DNA of 37,654 nt, from NCBI GenBank assembly GCA_017507385.1, contig JAFWAX010000042.1, forward strand, positions 1 through 37,654. The letters run 5' to 3'. This DNA is from Bacteroidaceae bacterium (GTDB lineage Bacteria > Bacteroidota > Bacteroidia > Bacteroidales > Bacteroidaceae). The notes under the pieces were generated by a model, which worked only from the letters and a program-made list of their open reading frames with translations, was not told the origin of the DNA and searched no databases. Positions 8,247 through 17,312 of this stretch are shown here, in pieces; within the stretch, counting starts at the first letter, position 1, and each line of letters opens with the position of its first letter. Both the position numbers and the translations under genes were made by a program.

Positions 8247-9482
8247 ATGAAAGAATTGGCCAGCACATATCAGTTTGAGAATGGTCTGCGAATCATCCAG
8301 ATTCCTTCTCCCACAAATGTTGCTTATTGTGGCATTAGCATTGATGCTGGCACACGTGATGAAGAGAGCGGAGAGGAAGGATTAGCGCATTTCTGCGAAC
8401 ACATGATGTTCAAAGGAACGAAACACAGAAAGGCATGGCATATCATCAATAGGATGGAAACTGTGGGCGGCGACCTCAATGCCTATACCAACAAGGAAGA
8501 AACTGTGGTATATTCGGCATTCATGAAAGAACATTTTGAACGTGCTACAGAATTGATTTTCGATATCGTCTTTCACAGCACTTACCCACAGCATGAGATT
8601 GAGAAGGAGCGAGAGGTGATTGTGGATGAAATAGAAAGCTATAATGATTCGCCTGCCGAACTCATTTTCGATTATTTTGAAAACTTGATATACGAAAACC
8701 ATAGCTTAGGACATGATATTCTGGGATGTGCTGAAAATGTGCGACGCTTCAAGACCGAAGATGCGCTAAGGTTCTCAAAGAGACTATATCGCCCAGAAAA
8801 AATGGTTTTTTTCGTTTTCGGAAATATCGATTTCGCAAAAGTGAAGAAAGCCGTTGAAAAAAACATAGCAGCCATAGAAACTGCAGTGCATACGGATGTT
8901 GCAGTGAAAAACGATACGGTGGCAGTTGTGAACCCTGGCGTTCATACAGAGGAACGAAACACTCATCAAGCACACGTAATGATTGGCAGAGCCGCATATG
9001 GCTCAAAGGACAAAAAACGTATTGCTCTGTATTTCCTCAACAATATTCTGGGAGGTCCTGGGATGAACTCAAGGCTAAACATTGCACTGAGAGAACATAA
9101 CGGATTGGTTTACAGTGTAGAAAGCACACTTACCAATTACACAGACACTTCTACTTGGGCTATCTATTTCGGATGTGACCCGGAAAATGTTGACAAATGC
9201 CGACGAATTGTGCGGAGAGAACTGAACAAATTGATGGATGAGCCTCTGAACGAAAGAGTTTTCAATGCTGCATTAAAGCAAATCAAAGGACAGATAGGTG
9301 TTGCCTGCGACAACTTCGAGAGCTATGCGCTTGACACAGCTAAAGCATACTTGCACTACAACAAGTTTGAAGGGATGGAAGATACATTTCAGCATCTAAA
9401 GCAACTTACCCCAGAATTGTTGCAAGAAGTTGCAAAAGAAATCTTCGATGAAAAAGGATTAAGCACTTTGATTTTCAAATAG
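8247..9482 (+). CDS. M16 family zinc peptidase (pitrilysin / processing-peptidase type)
   Basis: A 411-residue single-unit M16 metallopeptidase with the inverted zinc motif HFCEH (His48, Glu51, His52) and a third ligand Glu128 (REVIVDEIESY) 76 residues after His52, the spacing typical of the family. The second half (LGGPGMNSRLNIALREHNGLVYSVES, about 268-293) corresponds to the substrate-binding R/Y motif of M16B enzymes. No signal peptide is visible, so it is probably cytoplasmic. It lies 27 bp after the CHR pair and 27 bp before a sugar kinase. Members degrade peptides or process precursors; the substrate here is unknown. Confidence 0.92.
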   Translation: MKELASTYQFENGLRIIQIPSPTNVAYCGISIDAGTRDEESGEEGLAHFCEHMMFKGTKHRKAWHIINRMETVGGDLNAYTNKEETVVYSAFMKEHFERATELIFDIVFHSTYPQHEIEKEREVIVDEIESYNDSPAELIFDYFENLIYENHSLGHDILGCAENVRRFKTEDALRFSKRLYRPEKMVFFVFGNIDFAKVKKAVEKNIAAIETAVHTDVAVKNDTVAVVNPGVHTEERNTHQAHVMIGRAAYGSKDKKRIALYFLNNILGGPGMNSRLNIALREHNGLVYSVESTLTNYTDTSTWAIYFGCDPENVDKCRRIVRRELNKLMDEPLNERVFNAALKQIKGQIGVACDNFESYALDTAKAYLHYNKFEGMEDTFQHLKQLTPELLQEVAKEIFDEKGLSTLIFK

Positions 9483-9509
9483 AAACATAAGAAATTCAAC
9501 AATAAGAAC

Positions 9510-10433
9510 ATGCGAAAAGTTATCGGAATAGGAGAGACCATTTTTGACATCATTTTCAAGAACGAGCAGCCAACAGCAGCAGTTCCTGGAGGTTCTGCAT
9601 TCAATGGCATCATCTCTCTTGGACGTCTTGGCTTGCCTGTAACCATGATTACAGAGACAGGAAACGACAGAGTGGGGCAAACCATCAAGCAGTTCATGGC
9701 AGACAACGGCGTTGACAATAGCCATGTCTGTGTATATGAGAACGGAAGGACTGCCATCTCGCTTGCCTATCTGAACGAACACAATGATGCAGAATACTCC
9801 TTCTATAAGGACTATCCCAATGCCCGTCTCGACGTAGAATGGCCAGAAGTGAACAAGGACGACATCGTCATGATGGGCTCATACTTTGTACTCAATCCTG
9901 TTTTAAGACCCAAAGTCAAAGAATTTCTCGACTATGCCAACAGCCGTGAAGCCTTGATTTACTACGACATCAACTTCCGCTCTTCGCATAGCTCCGAAGC
10001 CATCAAGCTCTATGCCACCATACTTGAGAACTTCGAATATGCCAGCATTGTTCGTGGCTCAACAGAAGACTTCTACAACATGTTCAACCTCACCAGCCCC
10101 GAGAAAGTCTACAAGCAGGAAGTTTCATTCTACTGCAAACAGATGCTCTGTACTGACGCCGATGGAGACATCAGTCTTTTCTCCCCGCTCGTTACAAAGA
10201 AATACAAGGTCAACAAGATTGAAACCGTGTCCACCATCGGAGCAGGCGACAATTTCAATGCAGGCATCATTTTCGGCCTGATGACAGAAGGCATCAGGCG
10301 CGAAGACATCGCCTCCATCACAGAAGAACAATGGAACCGCATCATCCAACACGGCCAAGCCTTCGCGGCCGAAGTGTGCAAAAGCCTAAACAACTCAATA
10401 AGTAAAGATTTCGCAAAGAATTATGGAAGATAA
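9510..10433 (+). CDS. PfkB/ribokinase-family carbohydrate kinase (fructokinase-like)
   Basis: A 307-residue ATP-dependent sugar kinase. The N-terminal PfkB signature AVPGGSAFNGIISLGRLG (24-41) and the C-terminal signature TIGAGDNFNAGIIFG, with GAGD at 244-247 and catalytic Asp247, are both present. Many Bacteroidales proteins of this kind are annotated as fructokinases, but the substrate cannot be read from these motifs alone. The start ATG at 9510 gives MRKVIGIGETIFDIIF, the usual first beta strand. Its 3' end overlaps the helicase gene by 11 bp. Confidence 0.9.
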   Translation: MRKVIGIGETIFDIIFKNEQPTAAVPGGSAFNGIISLGRLGLPVTMITETGNDRVGQTIKQFMADNGVDNSHVCVYENGRTAISLAYLNEHNDAEYSFYKDYPNARLDVEWPEVNKDDIVMMGSYFVLNPVLRPKVKEFLDYANSREALIYYDINFRSSHSSEAIKLYATILENFEYASIVRGSTEDFYNMFNLTSPEKVYKQEVSFYCKQMLCTDADGDISLFSPLVTKKYKVNKIETVSTIGAGDNFNAGIIFGLMTEGIRREDIASITEEQWNRIIQHGQAFAAEVCKSLNNSISKDFAKNYGR

Positions 10434-12549
10434 CACAAAAATACAAGAAACAGCAGAAAAGGATTTGCTGTCAATCGCCATCGAATCCCTTTCAACAGAG
10501 ACAGAGCCAGCCTCTGCTCCTGCATCAGAAGAAGAGCAGCCCACCTACAATGGCCTGCCCAAAGTAGAATCGACATTTGAAGACCTTGGCGTTTCAGGCG
10601 AAATTCTCAAGGCCATCAAGGAAATGGGCTACGAAAGCCCCATGCCTGTCCAAGAAAAGGTCATCCCTTACCTTCTGGGTCACAACAACGATGTTGTCGC
10701 GCTGGCACAGACAGGTACAGGCAAGACAGCAGCATACGGACTCCCCGTGCTGCAGAAGATAGACACCAGCCGCAACGAAGTGCAGGCAGTCATCATGGCG
10801 CCAACCCGCGAGCTGTGCCTGCAAATCACTGACGACCTGAAAGATTATTCCAAATACATCCAAGGCCTGCACGTCTTAGCCGTCTATGGCGGTGCAAGCA
10901 TCGAACCCCAGATACGTTCGCTGAAGAAAGGCGTTCAAGTCATCGTAGCCACCCCAGGCCGTCTCGTCGACCTCATGGAACGTGGCGTTGCCAAGCTCGG
11001 CACCGTTGAGAACGTAGTGCTGGACGAAGCCGACGAGATGCTCAACATGGGCTTCTCCGAAAGCATCGACGCCATCCTTGCAGGCGTGCCATCAGAGCGC
11101 AACACCCTGCTTTTCTCAGCCACCATGAGCAAGGAGATTGAGCGTATCGCCAAGAACTACCTGCACGATGCCAAGGAAATCGTTGTAGGCAGCCGCAACG
11201 AAGGCGCAGAGCACGTCAACCACATCTATTATATGGTTTCTGCCCGCGACAAGTACAATGCGCTGAAGCGCGTAGCCGACTACTACCCAGAAATCTACGC
11301 CATCATCTTCTGCCGCACCCGCATGGAAACCCAAGAGATAGCCGACAAGCTCATCAAAGACGGCTACAACGCAGAATCACTCCACGGCGAACTCTCACAG
11401 GCACAGCGAGACCTCACCATGCAGAAGTTCCGCCAGCACCGTGTTCAGCTGCTCGTAGCCACCGACGTTGCCGCACGCGGACTCGACGTCGACGAGCTCA
11501 CCCATGTCATCAACTACGGCTTGCCCGACGACATCGAAAGCTACACACACCGTTCAGGACGAACAGGACGCGCAGGACGCTCCGGCACCTCCATCTCCAT
11601 CATCCATGTCAAGGAGAAAGGCAAAGTGCGCGCCATCGAAAACCAGATACAGAAAAAGTTCGTGCCAGGCATCCTGCCAACAGGTCAGGAAATCTGCGCC
11701 AAGCAGCTGCTGAAAGTTATCGACGACATTGAGAAAGTAGAAGTTGACGAAGAAGAGATTGCACCTTTCCTCCCCGAAGTGTTCCGCAAGTTCGACATGA
11801 TGGAGAAAGAAGACATCATCAAGCGCATGGTATCCATGGAGTTCAACACCTTCCTCAACTACTACAAAAACGCGCCAGAAATACTCCAGCCATCAGAGAA
11901 AGGAGAGAGAAAAGAGCGCGGCAAAGGAAAAGAAGGCGACAGAGGCAGCCGCAGAGAGCGCAGAGAGCGTGGTGGCAGCCGTTCTCGCATAGCCGAGCCA
12001 GGCTACACACGCCTGTTCATCAACCTTGGCAAGAAAGACGGCATCAACCCCAAAGTCTTCATGGGCTTCCTCAATCGCGTATCCCCTGGCAACAAGATAG
12101 AATTAGGCCGCATCGACCTAATGCAGAACTTCTCCTTCTTCGAAGTACCTGAAAAGCAGACAAAAACAGTCATCAATGCACTTTCAGGCACCGACTTCGA
12201 CGGCAGAAAAGTCAATGTCGAAGTAACAGACCAAGCAGAAGGCCAGCGCAGCGCAAGCAAGGAGAAAAGCGCAGGCAGCTTCCGTTCCGTCCGCGGCGAG
12301 CGCACCAGCAGGAAAGACAACCGCCGCGACCACAGCGAAAGCCGCTCTCGTGGCGACAGAAAAAGCAAGAAAGGAAGCGGGGTAGTGCGTGGCACATCAG
12401 CCAAACCCGGAAAGCCCTCCCGCGAAGAACGAGGCTACACCGAGCCTCGCGGCCCCAAAGGAGCATCCGAATGGGCTAAATTCTTCGAAGGACAAGTAGA
12501 ATCACAGCCCTTCTATGACGGATTCAAGAAGAAAAAGAAAAAGAAGTAA
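10423..12549 (+). CDS. DEAD-box RNA helicase with C-terminal DbpA-type RNA-binding domain (CsdA/DeaD-like)
   Basis: ATP-dependent RNA helicase of 708 residues, probably acting in ribosome assembly or RNA turnover. Domains: an acidic N-terminal extension (1-45), Q motif ESPMPVQEKVIPYLL (71-85), motif I AQTGTGKT (95-102), Ia PTRELC, II DEAD (201-204), III SAT (232-234) and VI HRSGRTGRAG (376-385). After a basic, Arg/Gly-rich stretch (about 490-525), GYTRLFINLG at 527 opens a DbpA-like RNA-binding domain to about 603. The protein ends in another charged tail finishing in a run of lysines, which fits RNA contacts. Codons here end in C more often than in purL. The start overlaps the kinase gene, suggesting coupling. 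Confidence 0.94.
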   Translation: MEDNTKIQETAEKDLLSIAIESLSTETEPASAPASEEEQPTYNGLPKVESTFEDLGVSGEILKAIKEMGYESPMPVQEKVIPYLLGHNNDVVALAQTGTGKTAAYGLPVLQKIDTSRNEVQAVIMAPTRELCLQITDDLKDYSKYIQGLHVLAVYGGASIEPQIRSLKKGVQVIVATPGRLVDLMERGVAKLGTVENVVLDEADEMLNMGFSESIDAILAGVPSERNTLLFSATMSKEIERIAKNYLHDAKEIVVGSRNEGAEHVNHIYYMVSARDKYNALKRVADYYPEIYAIIFCRTRMETQEIADKLIKDGYNAESLHGELSQAQRDLTMQKFRQHRVQLLVATDVAARGLDVDELTHVINYGLPDDIESYTHRSGRTGRAGRSGTSISIIHVKEKGKVRAIENQIQKKFVPGILPTGQEICAKQLLKVIDDIEKVEVDEEEIAPFLPEVFRKFDMMEKEDIIKRMVSMEFNTFLNYYKNAPEILQPSEKGERKERGKGKEGDRGSRRERRERGGSRSRIAEPGYTRLFINLGKKDGINPKVFMGFLNRVSPGNKIELGRIDLMQNFSFFEVPEKQTKTVINALSGTDFDGRKVNVEVTDQAEGQRSASKEKSAGSFRSVRGERTSRKDNRRDHSESRSRGDRKSKKGSGVVRGTSAKPGKPSREERGYTEPRGPKGASEWAKFFEGQVESQPFYDGFKKKKKKK

Positions 12550-12567
12550 GAAAAGCAGGAAAGCGAC

Positions 12568-14313
12568 ATGAACTGGCAAGGAACATATCAGGCACTCAAC
12601 AGCAGCTTCCCAGCAGGAAAGCCATGTCCCGTTATTGGTATCACTGGAAACTACAGCACCCAGACTTGCACCTTGGCTGAAGGTTACTACCAGTCAGTGC
12701 TGAAGGCAGGAGGCATCCCATTCATCATCCCTCCATTTAGCGAGACAGACTGTCTTGGCGAACTGCTTGACCAGCTCGACGGCATCATCTTCAGCGGCGG
12801 AGGCGACATCAACCCCCTGCTGCTGGGCGAAGAACCCATCAAGGAACTGCACAGCATCACGCCTCAGCGAGACTTGCAGGAGCTGTTGCTGGCACGACTT
12901 GCCTACGACCGCCAGATTCCCATGCTCGGCATCTGCAAAGGCATGCAAGTCATCAATGCTGCACTCGGAGGAACACTCTATCAAGACATCCACACACAGA
13001 TGGAAGGCACACGCATCAAGCACAGCCAAGATCTTGACAGAGAATACCCCTCACACACCATCAGCATCAGCCAAGATTCCATACTGGAACAACTTTTCGG
13101 CAACCAGCTCGCCGTCAATTCCTTCCACCACCAAGCTTGCAAAGATGTCGCTCCCGGACTGAAAGCCACAGCCACAAGCCCCGACGGAGTGATTGAAGCC
13201 TTCGAAAGCAGCGAACACAAGTCCGTTCTTGGTCTGCAATGGCATCCCGAAACCTACACGCTCCGCTCTTCCACAGAGATGCAGCCCATCTTCCAGTGGC
13301 TCATTCAGGAAAGCAGCGAGTTCAAGGCCGCCAAACAAGTGCATGCCCACACGCTAACCCTCGACAGCCACTGCGACACGCCCATGTTCTTCAGCCAGAA
13401 CATCAATTTTGCCACTCGCGACCCCAAGATACAGGTAGACCTCCACAAGATGGCAGAAGGACATCTCGATGTCACCATCATGGCAGCCTATCTGAAACAG
13501 CAGCAGCGAGACGACACATCGCTGGAAAAGGCAACAGCCCAAGCACACCAGATACTCACACAGATAGAAGAGATGGCAGCCGCCAACAGCGCTGCAGTCA
13601 GCATCGCCTACACGCCAAACGACCTCTGGCAGCTCAAGCGACAAGGCAAACGCGCCATCATGCTCGCCATCGAAAACGGCTATGCCATCGGCAAAGACCT
13701 GCGCAACATCGAGACATTCCGCCAGCGCGGCGTTGTCTATATGACCCTCTGCCACAACGGCGACAACGACCTCTGCGACTCAGCCTGCGGCAACCGCGAA
13801 CACAGAGGCATAAGCCCATTCGGCGCACAAGCCATCGAAGAGATGAACCGCACAGGCATGATGGTCGACCTCAGCCATGCCAGCGAAGAAAGCTTCTACG
13901 ACGCCCTCCGCCACAGCCGCACACCCATCGTGTGCAGCCACTCCTCAGCACGCGCATTGTGCAACCATCCGCGCAACCTGACAGACGACCAGATGCGCGC
14001 CCTTGCCCAGACAGGCGGAGTCGCACAGGTCACACTCTACGAGGGATTCCTCGTCACCCCTCCCACCACAGCCACCATCCACCATGCCATCCAGCATCTC
14101 AACCACATGGTCAACATCATGGGCATAGAGCACGTAGGCATCGGCACCGACTTCGACGGCGGCGGCGGCATACTCGGCTGCGCCAGCGCCAGCGAACTCA
14201 TCAACTTCACACGCCACCTCCTGCGCCATCGCTACACCCAAGAACAGATACAGATGCTCTGGGGCGGCAACTTCCTCCGCGCCATGCAGACAGCACAAAA
14301 CTTCCTCCCATAA
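12568..14313 (+). CDS. Fusion of a peptidase C26 (glutamine-amidotransferase-like) domain with an M19 membrane dipeptidase domain
   Basis: A 581-residue protein joining two complete hydrolase domains. Residues about 20-250 form a class I amidotransferase-like fold of the C26/PuuD group: FSGGGDINP (75-83), nucleophile Cys123 in GICKGMQ, and His226 and Glu228 in WHPE. Such enzymes cleave gamma-glutamyl bonds. Residues about 262-581 are an M19 zinc dipeptidase with all expected ligands: His268 and Asp270 (DSHCD), bridging Glu369 (AIEN), His437 (DLSHAS), His458 (CSHSS) and Asp528 (GTDFDG). No signal peptide is seen, so it is probably cytoplasmic. Together the domains could strip a gamma-glutamyl group and then split the dipeptide, for example in glutathione-like or muropeptide breakdown; that coupling is inference. 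Last gene of the run. Confidence 0.9.
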   Translation: MNWQGTYQALNSSFPAGKPCPVIGITGNYSTQTCTLAEGYYQSVLKAGGIPFIIPPFSETDCLGELLDQLDGIIFSGGGDINPLLLGEEPIKELHSITPQRDLQELLLARLAYDRQIPMLGICKGMQVINAALGGTLYQDIHTQMEGTRIKHSQDLDREYPSHTISISQDSILEQLFGNQLAVNSFHHQACKDVAPGLKATATSPDGVIEAFESSEHKSVLGLQWHPETYTLRSSTEMQPIFQWLIQESSEFKAAKQVHAHTLTLDSHCDTPMFFSQNINFATRDPKIQVDLHKMAEGHLDVTIMAAYLKQQQRDDTSLEKATAQAHQILTQIEEMAAANSAAVSIAYTPNDLWQLKRQGKRAIMLAIENGYAIGKDLRNIETFRQRGVVYMTLCHNGDNDLCDSACGNREHRGISPFGAQAIEEMNRTGMMVDLSHASEESFYDALRHSRTPIVCSHSSARALCNHPRNLTDDQMRALAQTGGVAQVTLYEGFLVTPPTTATIHHAIQHLNHMVNIMGIEHVGIGTDFDGGGGILGCASASELINFTRHLLRHRYTQEQIQMLWGGNFLRAMQTAQNFLP

Positions 14314-14316
14314 AAG

Positions 14317-14385
14317 TTTCAGGTCGCTGCGCTATATGATTTCAGGTTTTGAGGTCATTCAGAAAACCGCATCACCGCACAACCC
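14317..14385 (-). repeat. Copy A: diverged member of the dispersed repeat family
   Basis: Just after the dipeptidase stop, the reverse strand contains ATGACCTcaaaACCTGAAA...AGCGcAGCGACCTGAaa, related to the ATGACCTGAAACCG...AGCGAAGCGACCTG of copy C. It is the most diverged copy, so membership is less certain than for B-E. Confidence 0.5.
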
Positions 14386-14412
14386 CCTCATACGAAATAA
14401 TCAATAAAAAGA

Positions 14413-14442
14413 GCCACGCAAAACTTCACAGTTTCGCGTGGC
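14413..14442 (-). terminator. Terminator of the ABC operon (TGTGAA-loop family), possibly bidirectional
   Basis: Stem GCCACGC/GCGTGGC extended by AAAC/GTTT with loop TGTGAA (minus strand), followed on that strand by TCTTTTTATTGATT. It lies downstream of the last ABC permease and also after the plus-strand run, where the T-tract is weaker (TTGTTTAATT). The structure matches the hairpin at 29881-29910 position by position. Confidence 0.8.
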
Positions 14443-14475
14443 TTGTTTAATTACATGTAAACTAATCTTAAATAC

Positions 14476-14615
14476 TAATTAAAGTTTTGAAAGGAGTTAG
14501 AGGAAGTTAGAAGGAGATAAAAGACGAATGTTATGCTATTGACAAGGTATTGTCCTCTATCTTCATATATCTCCCTTTGTCTTCTTTTATCTCCATATAG
14601 TTTAACTTCTTAACT
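14476..14615 (+). repeat. R1: long direct repeat at the 3' end of the ABC operon
   Basis: About 140 bp nearly identical to R2 (20668-20864). Shared blocks include TAATTAAAGTTT at the left edge, GAAGGAGATAAAAGACGAAT, TATGCTATTGrCAAGGTATT and TCTTCTTTTATCTCCATATA near the right edge. An internal inverted repeat pairs GGAGATAAAAGA (14513-14524) with TCTTTTATCTCC (14583-14594). It lies between the last permease stop (14667) and the operon terminator (14413-14442), so it would be in the 3' untranslated part of the mRNA. With copy A and the terminator it accounts for the 353-bp gap 14314-14666. Confidence 0.85.
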
Positions 14616-14666
14616 TCTTCAAAAAGCTGAGTTACTTAATAACTTGCGTCAATGTCCACAGCCATC

Positions 14667-15953
14667 CTATTCATCCCCCAATGCCTCCACAGGCTTCATC
14701 CTGCAAATGTTCCACACAGGAATGGCAATGCCCACAGAGACAACTAAAAGAACGATGAGATAGATACCCGTTCCGACAACCATAAAGTGAGGCCAAAAAT
14801 CATTCAGCCACAGTTCACCCATACGTGGCAAGAAATCCCTCATCCTGTCACCCATCACTCCTACAGAAAGTCCGTTACTCACAGCATACTGGAAGAACAT
14901 GAAGCATCCTATCAGATGGCTGACAAGCGTCAGCACAAATCCCTCCAGCAAGAACGAGCGCATGATACGCCCTTTCGATGCGCCAAAGCTCCGCATGATG
15001 CCAATCTCCCCCTTCCGCTTGCGCGTTTGCAGCCAGAAAGTGCCGATGGTGCCCAGACAGAGGTTCGCCATGAAGAAAACTGCCAACGAGATGTAGCGTC
15101 GGATGCTTCCCGTCACACTCTGATAGCGCAAACGGCTGTCTATCAGCTCATTCATCGACTGTGCCTTGCAGACAAAGAGACTGTCGCTACTCAGTTCCTT
15201 CTGCATCGTGGAACGAATCCGCTTGCAGAAATCCGTAGCATCCACTCCCTCCTTCAGCCTCACCAGCAGTTCTTCTTGGTCGCCCACATACAGCCTCTCA
15301 TACTCTCTGAAGGCGCCATGCCGACAATACATCATGTTGCTCACACGATAATCCTCCACCACTGCCGCTATCTTGTACTGCGCCATCTGTTCAGGAGTAG
15401 CCACCCAAGGGTCATTGTGATATTCCACCATCGTCGCCCCAGCCACATCCGTTCTGCCGAATAGCGTCAAGGCAAGCCCCTGAGTGATGATGATGCCCTC
15501 ATCTTCTATGCTGCCATCCACCACCTTCAGCCCCAGCGTCCTATACATATCCTCGCCACGACGGGCTATCAGCAGACCGCCCGCAGTCCATCTGACCGTA
15601 TCGTCAGGAATGCCGAAATAGCTGGTCAGCCCCGCAGCATCGCCATTAGGATAGTAACGCTGATAGGTGAGACTGACGCATTCCACCTCCTCCATATTCC
15701 TCAGCTTAGCCTTGATGCCCTCCACGCCCATGCTGGCAGTAGCCGGTTCTATCGTGTTCTTGCCCTTGGAATGAGTAGTCAGGATGACGAGACGGTCAGC
15801 ATCATAGCCGTCCGACCCACCAAAAGCATGATAGGCAATCACAAACAGAGGGTCAATCACAAACCAGCAGACAATGCTGACCAGCACCAGCTCTACAGAC
15901 AGCCAAACGTTCTGTTTGCGCCTTTTCCAAAGATTTTTCAGTATCAATCGCAT
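14667..15953 (-). CDS. FtsX/MacB-type ABC permease 4 (second copy of the shorter pair member)
   Basis: A 428-residue permease with one N-terminal membrane helix (about 18-42), a large extracytoplasmic domain (about 45-275) and three C-terminal helices with the FtsX motif KRKGEIGIMRSFGASKGRIM. It closely resembles permease 2 (17313-18632): both start MR.ILKNLW..RKQN.W and share the same C-terminal layout. This points to duplication of a permease pair. It lies 4 bp after permease 3 and ends the ABC operon. Permeases of this type use ATP-driven movement of the periplasmic domain (mechanotransmission) to drive substrates into a TolC-like channel, and are not classical transmembrane pumps. Substrate unknown. 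Confidence 0.9.
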   Translation of the reverse strand: MRLILKNLWKRRKQNVWLSVELVLVSIVCWFVIDPLFVIAYHAFGGSDGYDADRLVILTTHSKGKNTIEPATASMGVEGIKAKLRNMEEVECVSLTYQRYYPNGDAAGLTSYFGIPDDTVRWTAGGLLIARRGEDMYRTLGLKVVDGSIEDEGIIITQGLALTLFGRTDVAGATMVEYHNDPWVATPEQMAQYKIAAVVEDYRVSNMMYCRHGAFREYERLYVGDQEELLVRLKEGVDATDFCKRIRSTMQKELSSDSLFVCKAQSMNELIDSRLRYQSVTGSIRRYISLAVFFMANLCLGTIGTFWLQTRKRKGEIGIMRSFGASKGRIMRSFLLEGFVLTLVSHLIGCFMFFQYAVSNGLSVGVMGDRMRDFLPRMGELWLNDFWPHFMVVGTGIYLIVLLVVSVGIAIPVWNICRMKPVEALGDE

Positions 15954-15957
15954 ATCT

Positions 15958-17265
15958 TCATCTTTTTTGATTCATGGATTCAACAATCGGCTTCTTCAAG
16001 CTCAGCCATGCAGGAAGGATGGCTGCAAACGTGTTGATGAGCAGGCAGAAGAGTAGGGTAGCAACAAACACCAGCGGAGAGAAAAGCATCTCGCCCGTAG
16101 GGATGAAATCCTCCATGCTCGCATCAGTAGAATGAGAGAAGCCAAGCGCATCAAGCACCCAGAGCCCACCAAACTGCACAATGCCCCATGCCAGCAGCAG
16201 ACCAAGCAGCGAGCCAATGAACGTCAGCACCAGATTCTCTGCCAGAATCTGATTCAGCAGCTCCGTCCTGCTGCCTCCAAAAGCTTTTCTCACGCCCATT
16301 TCGGCAAGCCGCGACTCCATCCTGCCCGAAATGATGCCGCTCAGGTTCACCACCGGCACAATCAGCAGAGCAACGAACGTCAACACAAGATAGATCAAGT
16401 TGCTATGAGCATCATGCGTATAAAAGTCCGTGCCCATTGCCATTTCCTGATGCGTGGTAAATCCATTATTTTTCGGCTTGATTTCCCACTCTTCGCCCTT
16501 CGCCTCAAATTCCAGGCTGAGCTTGCCGCACATCTCGCGGAACTCCTCCCTCAACGCATCCACGTCATCGGCCAACACAAAAGCCTTGATGCTACCCCTT
16601 CCCCACGGCAGCTCCCAATAGCCCAGACTCTCGCTGCCGCCTATATATGCCTCAGCATAGCTCATGGCAGACACCACATTGGCAGCCCGCACAATGCCGC
16701 AAATGGTATAGTTGCCATAGTCGATGCTGATGGCATGGCCCACCAGCCCCTCCGCCTTGCCAAACACCCTTCTCGCCAGCGCGTCAGTCAGCACAATCCG
16801 CCTCTGGTTCGCTCTCCACTCCTCATAGGTGAAAGGCCTCCCCTCGATGAAGTCAAACTGATACACCTTAAAGAAGCCGTCATTCACATACCGCACATAG
16901 ACAGGCTCATCATCCCCGTCAGGCTTCTGCACATAGAAGTCTGGCTGATAGTTCAAGAACAAGCCCGTCGCCTCCACACTCTCCAGTTCGCTCAGTTTGT
17001 CAACAACCATCTGCGACACGCTGGCACTCTCCAATACCTGACCCGACATCCTGCTCACAGCAACAATGCCATTCAGATAGCACGTCCTCATCCTGTTCAC
17101 CTCGGGATAGACAGGAGCAAGCCTGAAGTTATATGCCATCACAATCACCATCGTGAAGGCAACCGCCAATGCCGTACCCCCCATGTAGATGCTGGAGAAC
17201 AGCCGTTCTTCCCGTATCAGATGGAGAGATTGGCGGAAGTATAGAAATATCTTATTCATCATCAT
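15958..17265 (-). CDS. FtsX/MacB-type ABC permease 3 (second copy of the longer pair member)
   Basis: A 435-residue permease with a first helix at about 25-47, a MacB-like periplasmic core domain, and three C-terminal helices with SGRMESRLAEMGVRKAFGGS, the FtsX coupling region. It resembles permease 1 (18639-19976): near-identical beginnings (Q...L..E..LFS.IY..GTA.A.A) and ends (KPIVESMNQKR against RPIVESLNQKK). It starts 47 bp after permease 2, the largest gap inside the operon, which fits an older duplication junction. Probably pairs with permease 4 to form a second transmembrane complex powered by the single ATPase; the pairing is inference. Confidence 0.9.
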   Translation of the reverse strand: MMMNKIFLYFRQSLHLIREERLFSSIYMGGTALAVAFTMVIVMAYNFRLAPVYPEVNRMRTCYLNGIVAVSRMSGQVLESASVSQMVVDKLSELESVEATGLFLNYQPDFYVQKPDGDDEPVYVRYVNDGFFKVYQFDFIEGRPFTYEEWRANQRRIVLTDALARRVFGKAEGLVGHAISIDYGNYTICGIVRAANVVSAMSYAEAYIGGSESLGYWELPWGRGSIKAFVLADDVDALREEFREMCGKLSLEFEAKGEEWEIKPKNNGFTTHQEMAMGTDFYTHDAHSNLIYLVLTFVALLIVPVVNLSGIISGRMESRLAEMGVRKAFGGSRTELLNQILAENLVLTFIGSLLGLLLAWGIVQFGGLWVLDALGFSHSTDASMEDFIPTGEMLFSPLVFVATLLFCLLINTFAAILPAWLSLKKPIVESMNQKR

Positions 17266-17312
17266 TCCCTTTTACACAGATATATCATCAAACAAGAACA
17301 TCCCACCTCTCG

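Noticed and set aside
13239..14339. Long open frame (366 codons) on the plus strand inside the dipeptidase gene
   Set aside because: Arg/His/Pro-rich out-of-frame translation of a GC-rich gene; the C26-M19 frame has complete active-site motifs.
16132..17244. 370-codon open frame opposite permease 3
   Set aside because: Antisense shadow with no membrane segments or motifs; the minus-strand permease is clear.
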